A stretch of 64,000 nucleotides of DNA from Corythoichthys intestinalis (Eukaryota; Chordata; Actinopteri; Syngnathiformes; Syngnathidae). Made by a program: the position numbers and the translations under genes. The notes under the pieces are model-generated. The model saw only the letters and a list, made by a program, of their open reading frames with translations, was not told the origin of the DNA and did no database searches. The stretch is taken from the NCBI RefSeq assembly GCF_030265065.1, contig NC_080410.1, positions 52,868,398-52,932,397 of the forward strand. Direction: 5' to 3'. How positions within the stretch are numbered: the stretch's first letter is position 1; every line of letters begins with the position of its first letter. This document shows positions 22,270 through 52,621 of this stretch, piece by piece.

Positions 22270-22686
22270 TTAGACTTGACAGTGGATGTTAGCAATAACA
22301 AAAGATTTTGAATTGAAAATTTCGTAACTCACCTTTCCAAGCACAAGATAGATTCCTGCCGAATTTTCGTGGACGAGGACCTGTTTCACCCAACCAGCAA
22401 CGAAGTATTTATAAGCCTCCAAGCTCTTGAAGTTTTTCAAATTTTCGTGAGAATAGGCTGATTTTGTGTGGACAAGATCATTGTAAATATCAGCGTAGCA
22501 GATGTCAGGCAGACAGGGCGAAGACAGTGGGTCGAAAAACATCGATTTGGGCATCAAATATGGATCTGGCGACTGTATAGAACGAAGCTTTTCCACATAA
22601 CGCCTTTTATGCAACACATCCAGTGAGTTTACGGCATCAGAAAGCACCGGGTCTTCCATGAAATGCATTTTAAATTCCTCGATCAA
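22270..22686 (-). pseudogene. Second-protein fragment of the ISL2EU-like element
   Basis: The minus-strand frame contains EAYKYFVAGWVKQVLVHENS and YLVLGKVSYEIFNS. I associate these with the SWIM/YqaJ-type proteins found in such transposons and their domesticated relatives. That is recall of the family, not a search. The SWIM zinc finger and nuclease parts are missing. A second copy of the first ~60 residues lies at 22827-23057 in the duplicated end. Confidence 0.45.
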
Positions 22687-23491
22687 TTGAAACCAATGCT
22701 AATACAGAGACAAAATGACGGACAAGTGGGCGGAACCATACAGCGAGCATGTGGTTTTGTGACGTCGGTGGGTAGGGTCTATAGGCTGATTTTGTGTGGA
22801 CAAGATAGTTGTACAGTTCAGGGTAGCTAGCAGATGTCAGGCAAATACGGCGGAGACAGCGGGTCGAAAAACATCAATTTAGGCATCAAATATGGATCTG
22901 GCGAATGGATAAACTGAAGCTTTTCCACATAACGCCTTTTATGCAACGCATCAAGTGAGTTTACGGCATCCGAAAGCACCGGGTCTTCCATGAAATGCAT
23001 TATAAATTGCTCGATCAATTGAGACCATTGATAATACAGACACAAAATGACGGACAAGTGGGCGGAACCATACAGCGAGCACGTGATTTTGTGACGTCGG
23101 TGGGTAGGGTCTATATACAGTACATGTGATATCTACCATGTCTACCATATCTACCATAACATGCGGGCGTAGTTTGTAGGCTATCGGCTACAACATGTAT
23201 TATTGGAGCTACCTAGCATCGCGTCTGCTCGGCGTCACAACTTTCTTGCCTCTCCCCACTCCTGCTCTGCTCTGTCGTCTCGGTGAGTCCGTCTCCCTCA
23301 GACTTTTCGACCAATATAGTAACGCATAGTAACGCATGCCTTTCTGTCCTCAGTAACGGTAACGGCGTTGCCAAGATGAGAAAAGTAATTAATTAGATTA
23401 CCCACTACTGAAATAAGTAACGCCGTTATATTGTAACGCCGTTATTAACAACACTGGTCGTCACTGGGTCTTTCAGCAAGAAAATGACCCT

Positions 23492-23699
23492 TGAAGCGGG
23501 ATGCTTTGCTTTGAGTCTTTATTGCTCGAAATGCTGTTAGCTCATGCTACTCTCTGTGAACTCTCGTACACTCTCTCTTGAGCCGGAACGCGCGCAGCTC
23601 TTTATAATGTCCGTCACGTGACTGTGACGCAGCCGGTAACGCGCTCGGCCAAACAGACAAGTACGGTGGGTGAATTATGTCCAACAAAGGGTCACCACA
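23492..23699 (-). mobile_element. Short solo LTR, Ty3/Gypsy-like
   Basis: On the minus strand the unit reads TGTGGTGACCC ... CCGCTTCA (TG...CA, 208 bp), with ATTATAAAG as a TATA box and GCAATAAAGAC as a polyadenylation signal. It is flanked by CCCT at 23488-23491 and 23700-23703, and it interrupts the Tc1 transposase codons for DPKH. No internal region remains. Confidence 0.75.
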
Positions 23700-23906
23700 C
23701 CCTAAACATATGGCTAAATCTACACAGAAATGAAATGGTTCACCAGACACAAAATCAAGCTCCTCCCATGGCCAGCTCAGTCCCCAGACCTTGTTTTGTT
23801 GGCAAAAGGGGGTTGTACAAAGTATTAACACCAGGGGTGCTAATAATTGTGACACACATTATTTAATGTCAAATAAATATTTCTTTATGTGGGATTTCCC
23901 CCCCAC

Positions 23907-23985
23907 TGCTGGCATAGGCTCCAGCACCTCCGCGACCCTCGTGAGGAATAAGCGGCATGGAAAATGAATGAATGAATGAATGAAT
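23907..23985 (+). mobile_element. SINE 3' tail inserted in the Tc1 element
   Basis: It contains GGCATAGGCTCCAGCACC, CCTCGTGAGGAATAAGCGGC and an AATG-repeat tail, as at the 3' end of the SINE at 17847-18176. It splits the Tc1 end sequence between CCCCCA and the AATAAATG block. Confidence 0.7.
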
Positions 23986-24110
23986 AAATGTACTTGTATT
24001 GAAAGTTGGATTTTTCCCCCCCATGAAGGTCCCGTATAATTTGAATTAAAAAAATATTAAAAGCTAAAAAAACCACATCTTAACCAGGGGTGCAATTATG
24101 GAGGGCACTG

Positions 24111-24613
24111 CATGATAGTCCACAGGTGTTTCAACACCTACTTCTGTAGTGGGGTCACATTTAGACGTCCGCTTCGATCGTTGGAAATCTTTGCTTATAG
24201 GTTCAAAGAACTTGAATGAGATTCATTGAGTGGTCTACAAGCCGAACCGCCAGCACTCAATACAGTAGTGTTTTTGCCACAAATGACAACCAACTGGATA
24301 GCCTACTTGTGACTCGCAAATCCTGTATATGTTGTTTATGAGCTCCTAAACGTTTACTGTAGGTCTATTTGGGGGGGGGGGGGGGGGCATTAGGTATTAC
24401 AGCACCACCTGCTGATCAAATGGTGCAATTACATTTATTTCAACTCATCCAACATGAATTCATGAATGCAATTTGGGATGAGAAGGCTAACCCTAGCCCA
24501 AAATTCACTTACCGAATTGCCATACCTTGGATTAAAAAAAAAAAAAAAAAAAAAGGTTTTGATTTTTCCTCTTATTGGTCATTGTGACACAACAATGTTG
24601 GAACCAAAAGTAT
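24111..24613. other. Intergenic between the Tc1 nest and msrb1
   Basis: It contains a run of about 17 G at 24371-24387 and a run of A near 24536-24554. No gene or terminal repeat is seen. Confidence 0.4.
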
Positions 24614-24619
24614 TTTATT
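24614..24619 (-). terminator. msrb1: Candidate polyadenylation signal of msrb1
   Basis: The plus strand reads TTTATT, so the minus strand reads AATAAA. It lies about 250 nt past the msrb1 stop and about 130 nt past the SECIS core. This fits a compact 3' UTR. Confidence 0.55.
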
Positions 24620-24729
24620 CCATTGTTTTCATTCAAATGAAGTGTTTGAAATTAGCTGACAGTAAATTCAAAGCCTCCTGTAAAAGTCTTCATGATTTCA
24701 ATGTTATTTTTTCTTCTGTTGCTGTCCGT

Positions 24730-24815
24730 CCAGTGAGGCCAATTCCCATCAGAACTCCGGCTCTCCCGGTCGGGCTTTTCCCCCGGAGCGCTTCATCGGC
24801 TGTCCGCACCTCCGT
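24730..24815 (-). promoter_or_regulatory. msrb1: SECIS element (selenocysteine insertion) in the msrb1 3' UTR
   Basis: On the minus strand ATGA stands at 24796-24793, followed by 13 nt, then AAAA (24779-24776), and the partner GAT at 24750-24748. The helix AGCGCTCCGG / CCGGAGTTCT closes with nine of ten positions paired (one G-U included). A ministem CCC-GACC-GGG after the A-run suggests a form 2 SECIS. Spacing of the ATGA quartet to the AA is in the range known for eukaryotic SECIS elements. It lies about 76 nt after the stop. Confidence 0.8.
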
Positions 24816-24871
24816 AGAAGCATCCAGAAAACATTTACAAGTCCGGCGGCGTCTCCTCTCGGGCGCTCGCT

Positions 24872-24891
24872 CTACTGTCCGTCGACCTCGC
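24872..24891 (-). CDS. msrb1: msrb1 coding exon 4
   Basis: After an acceptor tract CTCTTCTTCGCAG, two bases complete a Gly codon. Then E V D G Q and TAG (24874-24872) follow. The residues correspond to the variable C-terminal tail of the family (human KETSASQGH). Confidence 0.8.
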
Positions 24892-27687
24892 CTGCGAAGA
24901 AGAGAAGCCAAGCGCGCTTCGTCATCTCTCGTCGACAAACGACGACATCGGTAACATCCACCTTTAGGGATGAACTTGAGCGAGCTGCTGAATATTCAAA
25001 AACGAGACAAGCCTTTAGCCGGTCCGTCGTTGACAAATTCGTGGCCGAGACCATTTCCGCACTGGCCGCAGGACACCTGGAGTCAAACGGCAAACATCAC
25101 CGGCGATCGCCAACGGCGGCCGGGCGGGCGGGATTCTACCTTGAAGGCTCCGGGTCTCTCCTGGCGTTTGGCGACGCTGTCTTCACGGACGGTCTCCGTA
25201 AAGGTCGGCCAGGGAGACGAGTGTTCGTACTTGGAGCGGCTGGAGAACAGCGGGTGATTGCACTTGGCGCATGCGTAAATTCCTAAAGGACGGCAGGAGA
25301 CGAGATTCAAACAAAATGGCGTTTTGAAGCCATTTTCTACAAAAGATGAGTATCGTGATGTTCTCCAAAATTGGATTATCCGGATCAAAAAATGCTTGGT
25401 ATCGATGGCTTTTATTCAAAAACGGGAAGTTTCAAATGGACTGCATACACAAAATGATCAATGACAAATTTGCAGAAAGGTTGCATAAAAAAGGCAGATG
25501 TCTGCAAAAAAAACTTCATTTGATAAGATGCAAACTTATCTTTTTTTTTTTAAATGAAAAACTAGGACAAGGATTTGGATATGGTTAAACTAAACCTTGG
25601 TTCGAAACGATCAAAATGAGATATTTTTGGAGTCAATTACGTATTCATTAAACTATAAATAGATATAAAAAGTAAGGCTGCAACAACTCATGGATTCAAA
25701 TAGATGAATAAATTAGTTGGCAACGAAATTGATCATCGAATTTTCACGGCAGCTACTAGCAGTCCCGTTTGGGTCCTTGTTTGTGTGTCGTGTGAGGCTG
25801 CGCAGTGCTGTTGCGGCAGTGATTAGACCAGGAGAGAGAGAGTTCACTGCTACACTCAGATTGGGTTGCTGAATCAATAATATTGTCAAGTTATAATGTC
25901 TTTTGTGTCATTCGATCCAGTGTGCCTCTGTCAGAAGTGAGTCAATGAAGCCAACTGTATGTTTGTATTCTTTGTTGATGAAACATTACTACTTAGCACG
26001 GAGCGCAAAGCTAGTTGGCGATGATGCTAATCAGTGTGTACAGGGTCCGTTTGCATTGAGTTTTGGACAAGCATATTAGCAAGTGAGTTATTGTTAGTTG
26101 TCTCATTTCTTTTTACCATACGTATAATCCAATTCATATAACAGCTTTTCAACACAATCTCAAACTGTAAATTGTCATACAAGAGAGTGTGCTTCAAAAT
26201 TAGATTTGGATTGTATTTGTGAACAGCTGTTTGATTAAAAAAAAAAAAAAAACTGCTCCATTACAATCTGCCTCCTCCTTATTCCATGTTGTTGTTTAAA
26301 GAAAATAATCTATGAAGAATTCAGGGATTTAAGCATTTGTCACAAGATTTTTTGCCGGAAAAGCTCTATTTACATCAGGGGGCCGCTAGCCTTACTGGCT
26401 AACAGAGTAGCATTGTACTTCGACATACAGTGGGGAGAACAAGTATTTGATACACTGCCAATGGGTTTTCCCATCGGCAGTGTATCAAATATTTACGTAA
26501 AATAAACGCTAACTGCACGGTTTATTTGCTTTTAACCAAAAATTGAGACTGTTTACATCAATGAAGAATTTGGGGATTTAAGCATTTATTCACAAAAAAT
26601 TTCAACAGAAAAACTCAGCTTATGTCAGGAGGGCGCTAGCCTCATTCACTGTAAGTTTATAACTAACTATACAACTGTATAATGACAGTAAAGGGGCTAT
26701 TCTATAATAGGTTGTGATTGCATACAGAATGATTAATAATCTATTTATAAATGATCTATAATTGATTCTGTATGTTTTCCTCAAGTATTAAGTTTCTGAT
26801 GTGAACATTGAGTGATTTATTAGCCGTTGAAAAAAGGTGCTATTTTGCAATTTTGGGCAAAAACTTATGTTAAATATTGCAATAGATCCTGAAAATATAG
26901 GTGATTATCTCTGCATTTGGTGATTTCTGTGTATCTACTGTAAAACCATTTAAAGTTTTGTTAGACTTATATAAAAAGAAATAATTAATTGGCATTTTAT
27001 AAGGTAACAACTTTGAATTTTTTGATGCCGTTGCTCACGGAGACTCATATACTTAGCGAAGGTAGGTAGGTGCCTGTTATGGTTTTAGGTCGCTAGCAGC
27101 TTTTGGTTTTGAAAATATTTGAAGTATTCGAAAATAGGCCCCTTACAGATCGGTCTTGCGCCCTGTGTCATGTCAATATATTATCAAGTCTATGAAATAG
27201 CATTTTAAAAAGTACAATAATTAATCCGAAAAAAAATGATGGGCGCCTAGTCTTTCTCAAGTTTTTTTTGAATGACTAAAAATTGTGTTGCCACTTGCTC
27301 TATAAAGGTTTATACTGTATTGAAAGAGAGGGAGTGGTTATTGTGTTTATTGTGACGCCTCCACCAGATGAGGGATGGATAAAAATGCCAAAATATGCTT
27401 CGTCATCTAGTTGAGCTAAAAACGTATTTTTCTGCGGGCTCTGACCACCTTCACCTTACTTACCAACGTTTTCTCACCTAAATTAAAGCAAGACAGACTT
27501 TTCTCATAGCTTCTCAGTCAAAATGTTTCCAAAATAAAGCGCTAACAAGCTGGCTAGCTCGCCTCAAAGACTTTGAAATGTTGGATTCAGATCATATAAC
27601 ATCAAGTAAAGTGGCGTCAAAAGTAACAGCACCTGGTTTGAAGTGGTCTTTAAAAACCTCCCGACCGTAGAAGGAACAGAACGACAT
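24872..27687 (-). CDS. msrb1: Methionine-R-sulfoxide reductase B1, selenoprotein (four coding exons)
   Basis: MSRB1 reduces the R form of methionine sulfoxide in proteins, in cytosol and nucleus, with thioredoxin as reductant. It is known as selenoprotein R/X. The minus-strand join 27633..27687, 25140..25282, 24962..25076, 24872..24891 gives 110 residues, the usual length. Phases match at all three junctions. Exon 1 reads [19 protein letters not shown]. Exon 2 carries the first zinc pair CAKC and [20 protein letters not shown]. Exon 3 carries the second zinc pair CGQC, then [12 protein letters not shown] and RF[14 protein letters not shown]. The catalytic codon (residue 93) is TGA at 24998-24996. 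The protein ends KGEVDGQ. A SECIS follows in the 3' UTR. Introns 2 and 3 are only 63 and 70 bp. Ordinary gene finders would stop at the TGA and miss exon 1. Confidence 0.92.
24962..25076 (-). CDS. msrb1: msrb1 coding exon 3 with the selenocysteine codon
   Basis: The exon starts V S C G Q C after an AG at 25078-25077. It passes TGA at 24998-24996 inside RF-Sec-IFSSSL and ends AAA G before a GTGGAT donor. If the donor is ignored the frame stays open for about 90 more residues of basic, unrelated sequence, so the splice is preferred. Confidence 0.92.
25140..25282 (-). CDS. msrb1: msrb1 coding exon 2
   Basis: Two bases complete a Gly codon. The 47 codons from IYACAKC to GAFK follow, ending before GTAGAA. 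It contains the first zinc-binding CxxC and the SelR core [18 protein letters not shown]. Confidence 0.93.
25283..27632. other. msrb1 intron 1
   Basis: A hAT-like start (TAAGGCTGCAACAACTC at about 25675) has no clear partner end. Two related ~80-bp blocks at about 26311-26390 and 26563-26642 (shared GGATTTAAGCATTT and GCTAGCCTNA-type ends) sit on either side of a Tc1 remnant. The rest is AT-rich with no recognised gene. Confidence 0.4.
26428..26494 (+). mobile_element. Hairpin remnant of a Tc1 element
   Basis: The left end CAGTGGGGAGAACAAGTATT, identical to the start of the element at 44993, is followed after a few bases by an inverted partial right end (GGCAGTGTATCAAATATT). Almost the whole element has been lost. 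Confidence 0.7.
27633..27687 (-). CDS. msrb1: msrb1 coding exon 1
   Basis: An 18-codon exon, [18 protein letters not shown], plus one base of a Gly codon before a GTGCTG donor at 27632. The residues match the MSRB1 N-terminus (human MSFCSFFGGEVFQNHFEPG). Too short for the usual open-frame thresholds. Confidence 0.9.
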
Positions 27688-28350
27688 TGCCTTTCTCACC
27701 TATGTCGATCAACTAATTGAAAGTGTGGTGGCAAGTTGCTTGCACGATCAAAACTCAAGGGACGAGTCTCCGGTGGTCTGGCAGTTGTGACGTCTGTGTC
27801 CCGCCCGCAGACCGGAAATGACAACAATAATCGCAGCTCATGGGTCCCTCAAACCGGAAATAACAACTATACGGCGGGTCCTATGTATTTGATAGAATCA
27901 AAATGATATCAATTTCAACGACATAGTGTGCACTGACAGACTAAAGGAGACGTTGCTGCAAACAAAATCAACTTTTTATTGTATCATGCGATTGTTATCC
28001 CAAAATCAGTCATCAAAGGAAATTCTTCAGCGTCCATGTCGTCGTACGCTGGGATTTTTCTTCTTACATTTAATTGACAAGAGACGCTGATTTATCTCGT
28101 CATTCCCCTCCTCAGACGCTCTTTGGAACACGGGTGTCGCCACCTTCTCGTTTCTTATGCTGGCTTCGATGAAGGAGGGAAGTCGGAGATGTCCAACCTC
28201 GGACCAAGAAAATGATCATTTGGAACGCCACTCGAACTGGGGGATCCTAGTCGCGAAGTCGGGGGAAAAAAGTACCCCGACTTCACGAGTTGCTTCAAAT
28301 TGACGTCACTCGACAAAATGGCGCACAAGACAACGTATTGATGACACAAT
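27688..28350. other. Upstream flank of msrb1
   Basis: This region should include the msrb1 promoter. It holds two similar short stretches with CCGGAAAT (27813 and 27855) that resemble ETS sites. Part of 28150-28230 looks related to sequence near 46780-46840 (GAAGTCNGAG and CATTTGGAACGCC-like blocks), so it may be repeat-derived. Confidence 0.35.
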
Positions 28351-30625
28351 AGGGAATGGGACGTACTACGTCATTGTTTGGACGCGCCTCCATGCTGGCA
28401 ATATGATTCACTTCCGGGGGGTCGGCAGACTCAATGCGGATTGTAACGTGTGGTCGTGCTAAGCTAACTCTTTCGGTGTTTTAGAAAGAAATTATGGGTG
28501 TGTATTGTTGTGTTACCGGGTGCAACAGCTTCTCCTACGACTAAAAAAAGGGCGAGGAAAACTGGACTCACTTTTCACCGTTTTCCTGCATGGAGGACCA
28601 AATATCAGATCACGAAGGTACGACGGATGGCTGGATTGCAGCGGTTCGTCGGAAAAGCATTTCTTATGATCATATTTCTGCTGGAATGAGAGTGTGTTCC
28701 TGTCATCTCTACTCTTGTAAGTTGAACGATTTATCCACTTTTGGTTTCAATACGTTTTTCTTTTTTTACACCGTTGTGTAAATCTGCCTCGGTAGCAATG
28801 CTCGCCTACTACGACTCACCTACCTGTTGTGTTCCTAGGTAAACCTGCTGACAACACATCCCGATTTGTCACCATCTCTCTTCTTGGATCATTTGACAAA
28901 GAAAATTTGTTGAATGGAGTGGTTCCATTTGTCCTGTGTCGGACTCAAACAAGCCCCTGCTGCAGACGCCATCTGGGTCTGCCCTTCTCGTCGATGAACT
29001 GCGGGCTTTTAACTTGTGAAAATGCAAGAACTGTAATGCACATATTTATTCTGCCTGGCTATTTAACTATGGCCAGTGACATATTATTATTATTATTTTT
29101 TTTTTTAAACCACTTTGACAAAGACACGTTTCATTGTAATGTTGAATTTATATATTCTATTATTATTTTTAAATTATAATATTCTTATTTGCACTTATGG
29201 AGACTTTAGACTGTCAATTCAAATAGTGTTGGAAAAGTTGCAATACCTAAAATAGAAATGCAAGAACTGTAAAGTACATATTTTTACACCTTTATTTACC
29301 TAAGGCCACTGGATGTTTTTTAACTGCTTTGAAAAAATACAGGTTTTGTTGTGATCTTGTATTTATATAGTATATAGCTTTTTATAATGTATTATGTATT
29401 ATAATATTTGCTGTCCCCTGCCAGAGTGTGGGCCATTTTGTACTAAAAGGATTTTAAACTGTCAGTTCAAATACTGTGTTGGAGACTAGTACTTGCAATA
29501 CTTAAAATGGAAATGCAAGAACTTTAAAGCACATATTTATCCTGTCTGGCAGTTTACCCAAGGCCAGTAAATAGTGTTTTAAACTGCTTTGACAAAGACA
29601 CGTTTATTGTGATCTTGTATTTGTGTATTACTTATAATTATATAATATTTGCTGCCACCGTCAGAGGGTGGGCCTTGTTTGCACTAATTTAAAGATTTTA
29701 AACTGTCAATTAAAATATAGTATTGGAGAAATTGCATTACTTGAAATAAATCTATTGCAACTTATCAGTCCCAGTTCTTGTCTACAACACTGTCCAAAAA
29801 TTGTCAATGCATATTCCAAATAGAATAACAAAATTAAGTCACCTGACTTTGTAATTATTACACCTGTTTATTATGAAGACCTGAAGTAAACAACAAGCAG
29901 TTACAGTTTGTCAAGAAGTTGTTCAAGTCATGTTTTGGTATTCATATTTTATTGACTTTTCACATCAACACTTGGGATCGTGTTTGTAAGAGCAGAGCAA
30001 ACTGAAGTTTCAGCGTGCACTCTTCGCCTTTCCAACCTCTCATAACGCTCCGATGTGGTGCGCTTGACCTCAGAATAACCCAAGAAGAGATATGGTGACC
30101 AATCGGGATGTGTTGTCAGCATTTCATATTCAGGTTTTCCTATTAACACAACAGGTAGGTGAGGAGGAGGAGTAGGTTAGCATTGCTACCGAGGCAGATT
30201 TACACAACAGTAAAAAAAACAAAAAACCGTACTGAAACCAAAACGGATAAATCGTTCAACTTACAAGAGTAGAGATGAGGGGAATACTCTCATTCCAGCA
30301 GAAATATGATCATAAGAAATGCTTTTCCGACGAACCGCTGCAATCCAGCCATCAGTCGTGCCTTCGTGATCTGATATTTGGTCCTCCATGCAGGAAAACG
30401 GTGAAAATTGAGTCCAGTTTTCCTCGCCCTTTTTTTAGTCGTAGGAGAAGCTGTTGCACCCGGTAACACAACAATACACACCCATAATTTCTTTCTAAAA
30501 CACCGAAAGAGTTAGCTTAGCACGACCACACGTTACAATCCGCATTGACTCTGCCGAACCGGAAGTAAATCATATTGCCAGCATGGAGGCGCGTCCAAAC
30601 AGTGACGTAGTACGTCCCATTCCCT
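28351..30625 (+). mobile_element. Palindromic THAP transposon (ISL2EU-like), long inverted arms
   Basis: The ends AGGGAATGGGACGTACTACG and CTACGTCATTG at left match the reverse complement at right, each next to an AT dinucleotide. The arms are about 490 bp (28351-28845 and 30137-30625). Each arm codes the same THAP pieces: MGVYCCVTGCNSFSYD, then TFHRFPAW, then DGWIAAVRRKSISYDHIS with CSCH, in three different frames. The middle has no transposase and holds a tandem repeat. Confidence 0.75.
29020..29760 (+). repeat. Three tandem ~240-bp units inside the THAP element
   Basis: The block AAATGCAAGAACTGTAA, then CACATATTTAT, then AAGGCCAGT, then TTTGACAAAGACACGTTT recurs starting near 29021, 29258 and 29511. 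Units are diverged, so the repeat is not recent. Confidence 0.7.
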
Positions 30626-31389
30626 ATAATGAAGTTAAGTTAGGTTTCTTTGAGACGCCATGTATTTTTTCCTCATACAGTGAATTAGCTTCTTTCTAAT
30701 ATTGACTTTCAGCAAGTATGTTACCAATAAGACAGTTCACAGTGTGTGCTATTTATCTCAGCCGTCATTTTTCCTCTACTACTTACGAGGAGGCAGGTTT
30801 GCTGGAGGTCAAAATGTCTTTTCATGGCCAAAATAAAAACAACAACAAAAAACTTGTTGCGATCAACCATCTTTGTTGTTTCCACTCGCTTGGAACGCTT
30901 TGAGGTCCCAACTGGTACCATCTGAGTGGGACAATGCCGGATTCCCACGCTCCCCGAATGCAGCATTAAGACCGTGACGGCAGCCCTTACGTCACGCCGC
31001 TTTTTGGCGATCCGATTTTAGTTTTCCCCTCAATGTGTTGTTCATTATAAATGACACAAAATCGATTAATGAACGAAAGAGCTGGTGCTCTGTTATTTAT
31101 TAGCTACAACTTCGCTAGGCCTGTTTCTCTCTTTTCTCAGCCACACTCTTGTCAACACAAATGCAAACGCCTAGCGTCCTCTGCTGCTAATTAATAATAA
31201 TAAGAAGAACAACCATAATATAACATCAGGACACACAACACTGAAAAATATTTGATTTAGCTCACCGACGACGTCATATATATATTTTTAACGGGTGGAT
31301 ATTTTGTGTCATACAATGGAAAGGAGATTGCACAGTGCATTTTCAAATCAACTTTTACCAACAAACAGATCTTTCCCTTTTTCTATCAG
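30626..31389. other. Intergenic between the THAP element and the cdk12 upstream region
   Basis: The stretch 30760-31010 resembles 46860-47045 (GTCAAAATGTC/TTTGATGGCCAAAATAAAAA and CTCGGAACG-type blocks), so it is probably part of an unclassified repeat. No gene is seen. Confidence 0.4.
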
Positions 31390-32294
31390 CAATTTGATCT
31401 TTCCGAATGCGTTTTCCTAAATCGTCACTCGTTTCGGAACAGGAAGGCGGGCCGTCGGGGGCGATTGGCTGTCGAAGCGATAGGCCCTTGATTGACACCG
31501 CGTCGACTTCCGGTGCGGTCCGCCGTGCGTGGAAGTTGCTAGTCACAGGAGCCACAGTGGCGTTTGTAGTCTCCCGCTACTTGGGCTGCGGATGTTATTA
31601 AATCCATTGGCATCGCCCTAAATACAGGCCTGGTTGATTTTTCCAGAGCCATTGATAGTAAACTGGAACATCTACTGCACACGAATAACTATCATTTCGT
31701 ATCAACATTGAATTTAGAAAGGGATAAAGCTTACATTAAAGGGAACATGTAAACAGCACCTACCTACCTACCGGGTCAAGTTTTCATTTTGTTGGAGAGA
31801 CGAGCGCCTAGTTTCAAATTGATTGCATTGGCTCGTCGGTCGGTGAAAGCTAACACCGTCCTGTGGAATAATATAACCTTTCCCCCAACTTGGCACCGGA
31901 CAAGGACAGCTTTGACAAAGGGGACTTTTGCTTTTTTTCCACGGCTCAACTCGCTAGCTTGCCTAGCGTTGGCTAGCGGCGCTAGCTAGCTAAGTTGAGA
32001 GGGAGGGCGAGACGACAATGCTCCAACGTTCGGTAGGCCAACTTCTTTTACGGAATACTTGATTCGAGCGGATACCGCGCGCGGCGGGATAGACGCCCGT
32101 CGTTATTGACGAGTTCGGAATGAAATGAAATGAATCGGGTCTGACGGGACGATTGCGGCCTAGTGTGCTGGATTTTCTTCACTGGCGTTTGCTTATGGAC
32201 ACTTGAGTATTTGCGCTCGCAACGTTGGTTAATGAGTTGCTCGGACCGCCGAGGCCCAGCCGCAGGACAAGTGGTACCGACGCCGGCTTAAGGG
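31390..32294 (+). promoter_or_regulatory. cdk12: CpG-rich upstream region of cdk12
   Basis: The sequence becomes CpG-rich toward the cdk12 start codon (CGAGCG, GCGCGCGGCGGGATAGACGC), as in broadly expressed vertebrate promoters. No TATA box is obvious near the likely start. Transcript start and 5' UTR limits cannot be read from sequence alone. Confidence 0.5.
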
Positions 32295-52223
<19,929 letters not shown>

Positions 52224-52615
52224 GTGTGCCGAGGGTCACGTGATCATTTGTGATGAAATGTCAGTGGAATTGAAACTTGGATCATTTCCCATCCGATGCT
52301 GCTCCGTGACTTGCCATCCGCTGAAAAGGGTTAAAAAAACAACAACAACTGTATCGTGACAGGCCTTATTCTTCTTTTGCTCTTCAAAACATGAAACGAG
52401 TCGCTCAGCGACAAGAAACTTTGCGCTTTTCCCGGAGCTGCTGCTCTTTGCCTCCGTCTCCCTAACGGCCTTTTCTTTTGGAGAGAAAACGATTGGCTTG
52501 AAGAAAAAGTCATTCAAACCACGACCAGGGTTTTTCTTCAAGACTGTATTTCACGCGTGATAGAGTCTAAGAGGAAAAGAAATATTTTGTAATATATGTT
52601 TTGACGGTTGAGTTT

Positions 52616-52621
52616 ATTAAA
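52616..52621 (+). terminator. cdk12: Candidate distal polyadenylation signal of cdk12
   Basis: ATTAAA about 395 nt after the exon 14 stop. I saw no AATAAA closer. Position is the only support. Confidence 0.35.

Larger units (their letters stand above)
21791..23112 (+). mobile_element. ISL2EU-like DNA transposon, internally deleted, with duplicated right end
   Basis: Inverted ends AGACCCTACCCAC and GTGGGTAGGGTCT sit between AT dinucleotides. A THAP domain is coded at the left on plus, and a second protein on minus at the right. THAP-bearing transposase plus a second, YqaJ-type protein and AT duplication fit the ISL2EU superfamily as I know it. A second copy of the right end occurs at 22768-22780, because the terminal ~330 bp are tandemly duplicated (about 22450-22780 and 22784-23112). 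Confidence 0.65.
21256..23456 (+). mobile_element. Non-autonomous hAT element (same family as 9015-10490) with a THAP transposon inside
   Basis: Left end CAGTGTTGTTAATCTTACTG, right end GTTATTAACAACACTG, perfect 8-bp GTCGTCAC at 21248-21255 and 23457-23464. It lies within the Tc1 transposase codons for GRHW. It is itself interrupted at 21791-23112. Its own sequence is non-coding. Confidence 0.9.
20925..24110 (+). mobile_element. Tc1/mariner element carrying three later insertions
   Basis: The ends CAGTGCCCTCCATAATTATT and the reverse complement of GGAGGGCACTG form clear inverted repeats, with TA on the left and CA on the right. Transposase remnants are visible around the insertions: LKMGRHWVFQQENDP spans the hAT insertion point, and KSTQKWFTRHKIKLLPWPAQ with SPDL lies at about 23715-23790. 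Nested inside are a hAT element (21256-23456), a solo LTR (23492-23699) and a SINE tail (about 23907-23985). Confidence 0.85.

Noticed and set aside
24690-24938. A basic 82-codon frame continuing msrb1 past Lys-Gly.
   Set aside because: It is in phase with exon 3, but a donor at 24961 and a strong acceptor at 24892 give a normal short tail. The extension also runs across the SECIS.
28021-28350. A possible coding region upstream of msrb1.
   Set aside because: The frame is short, and part of the sequence recurs elsewhere in the window as a repeat.
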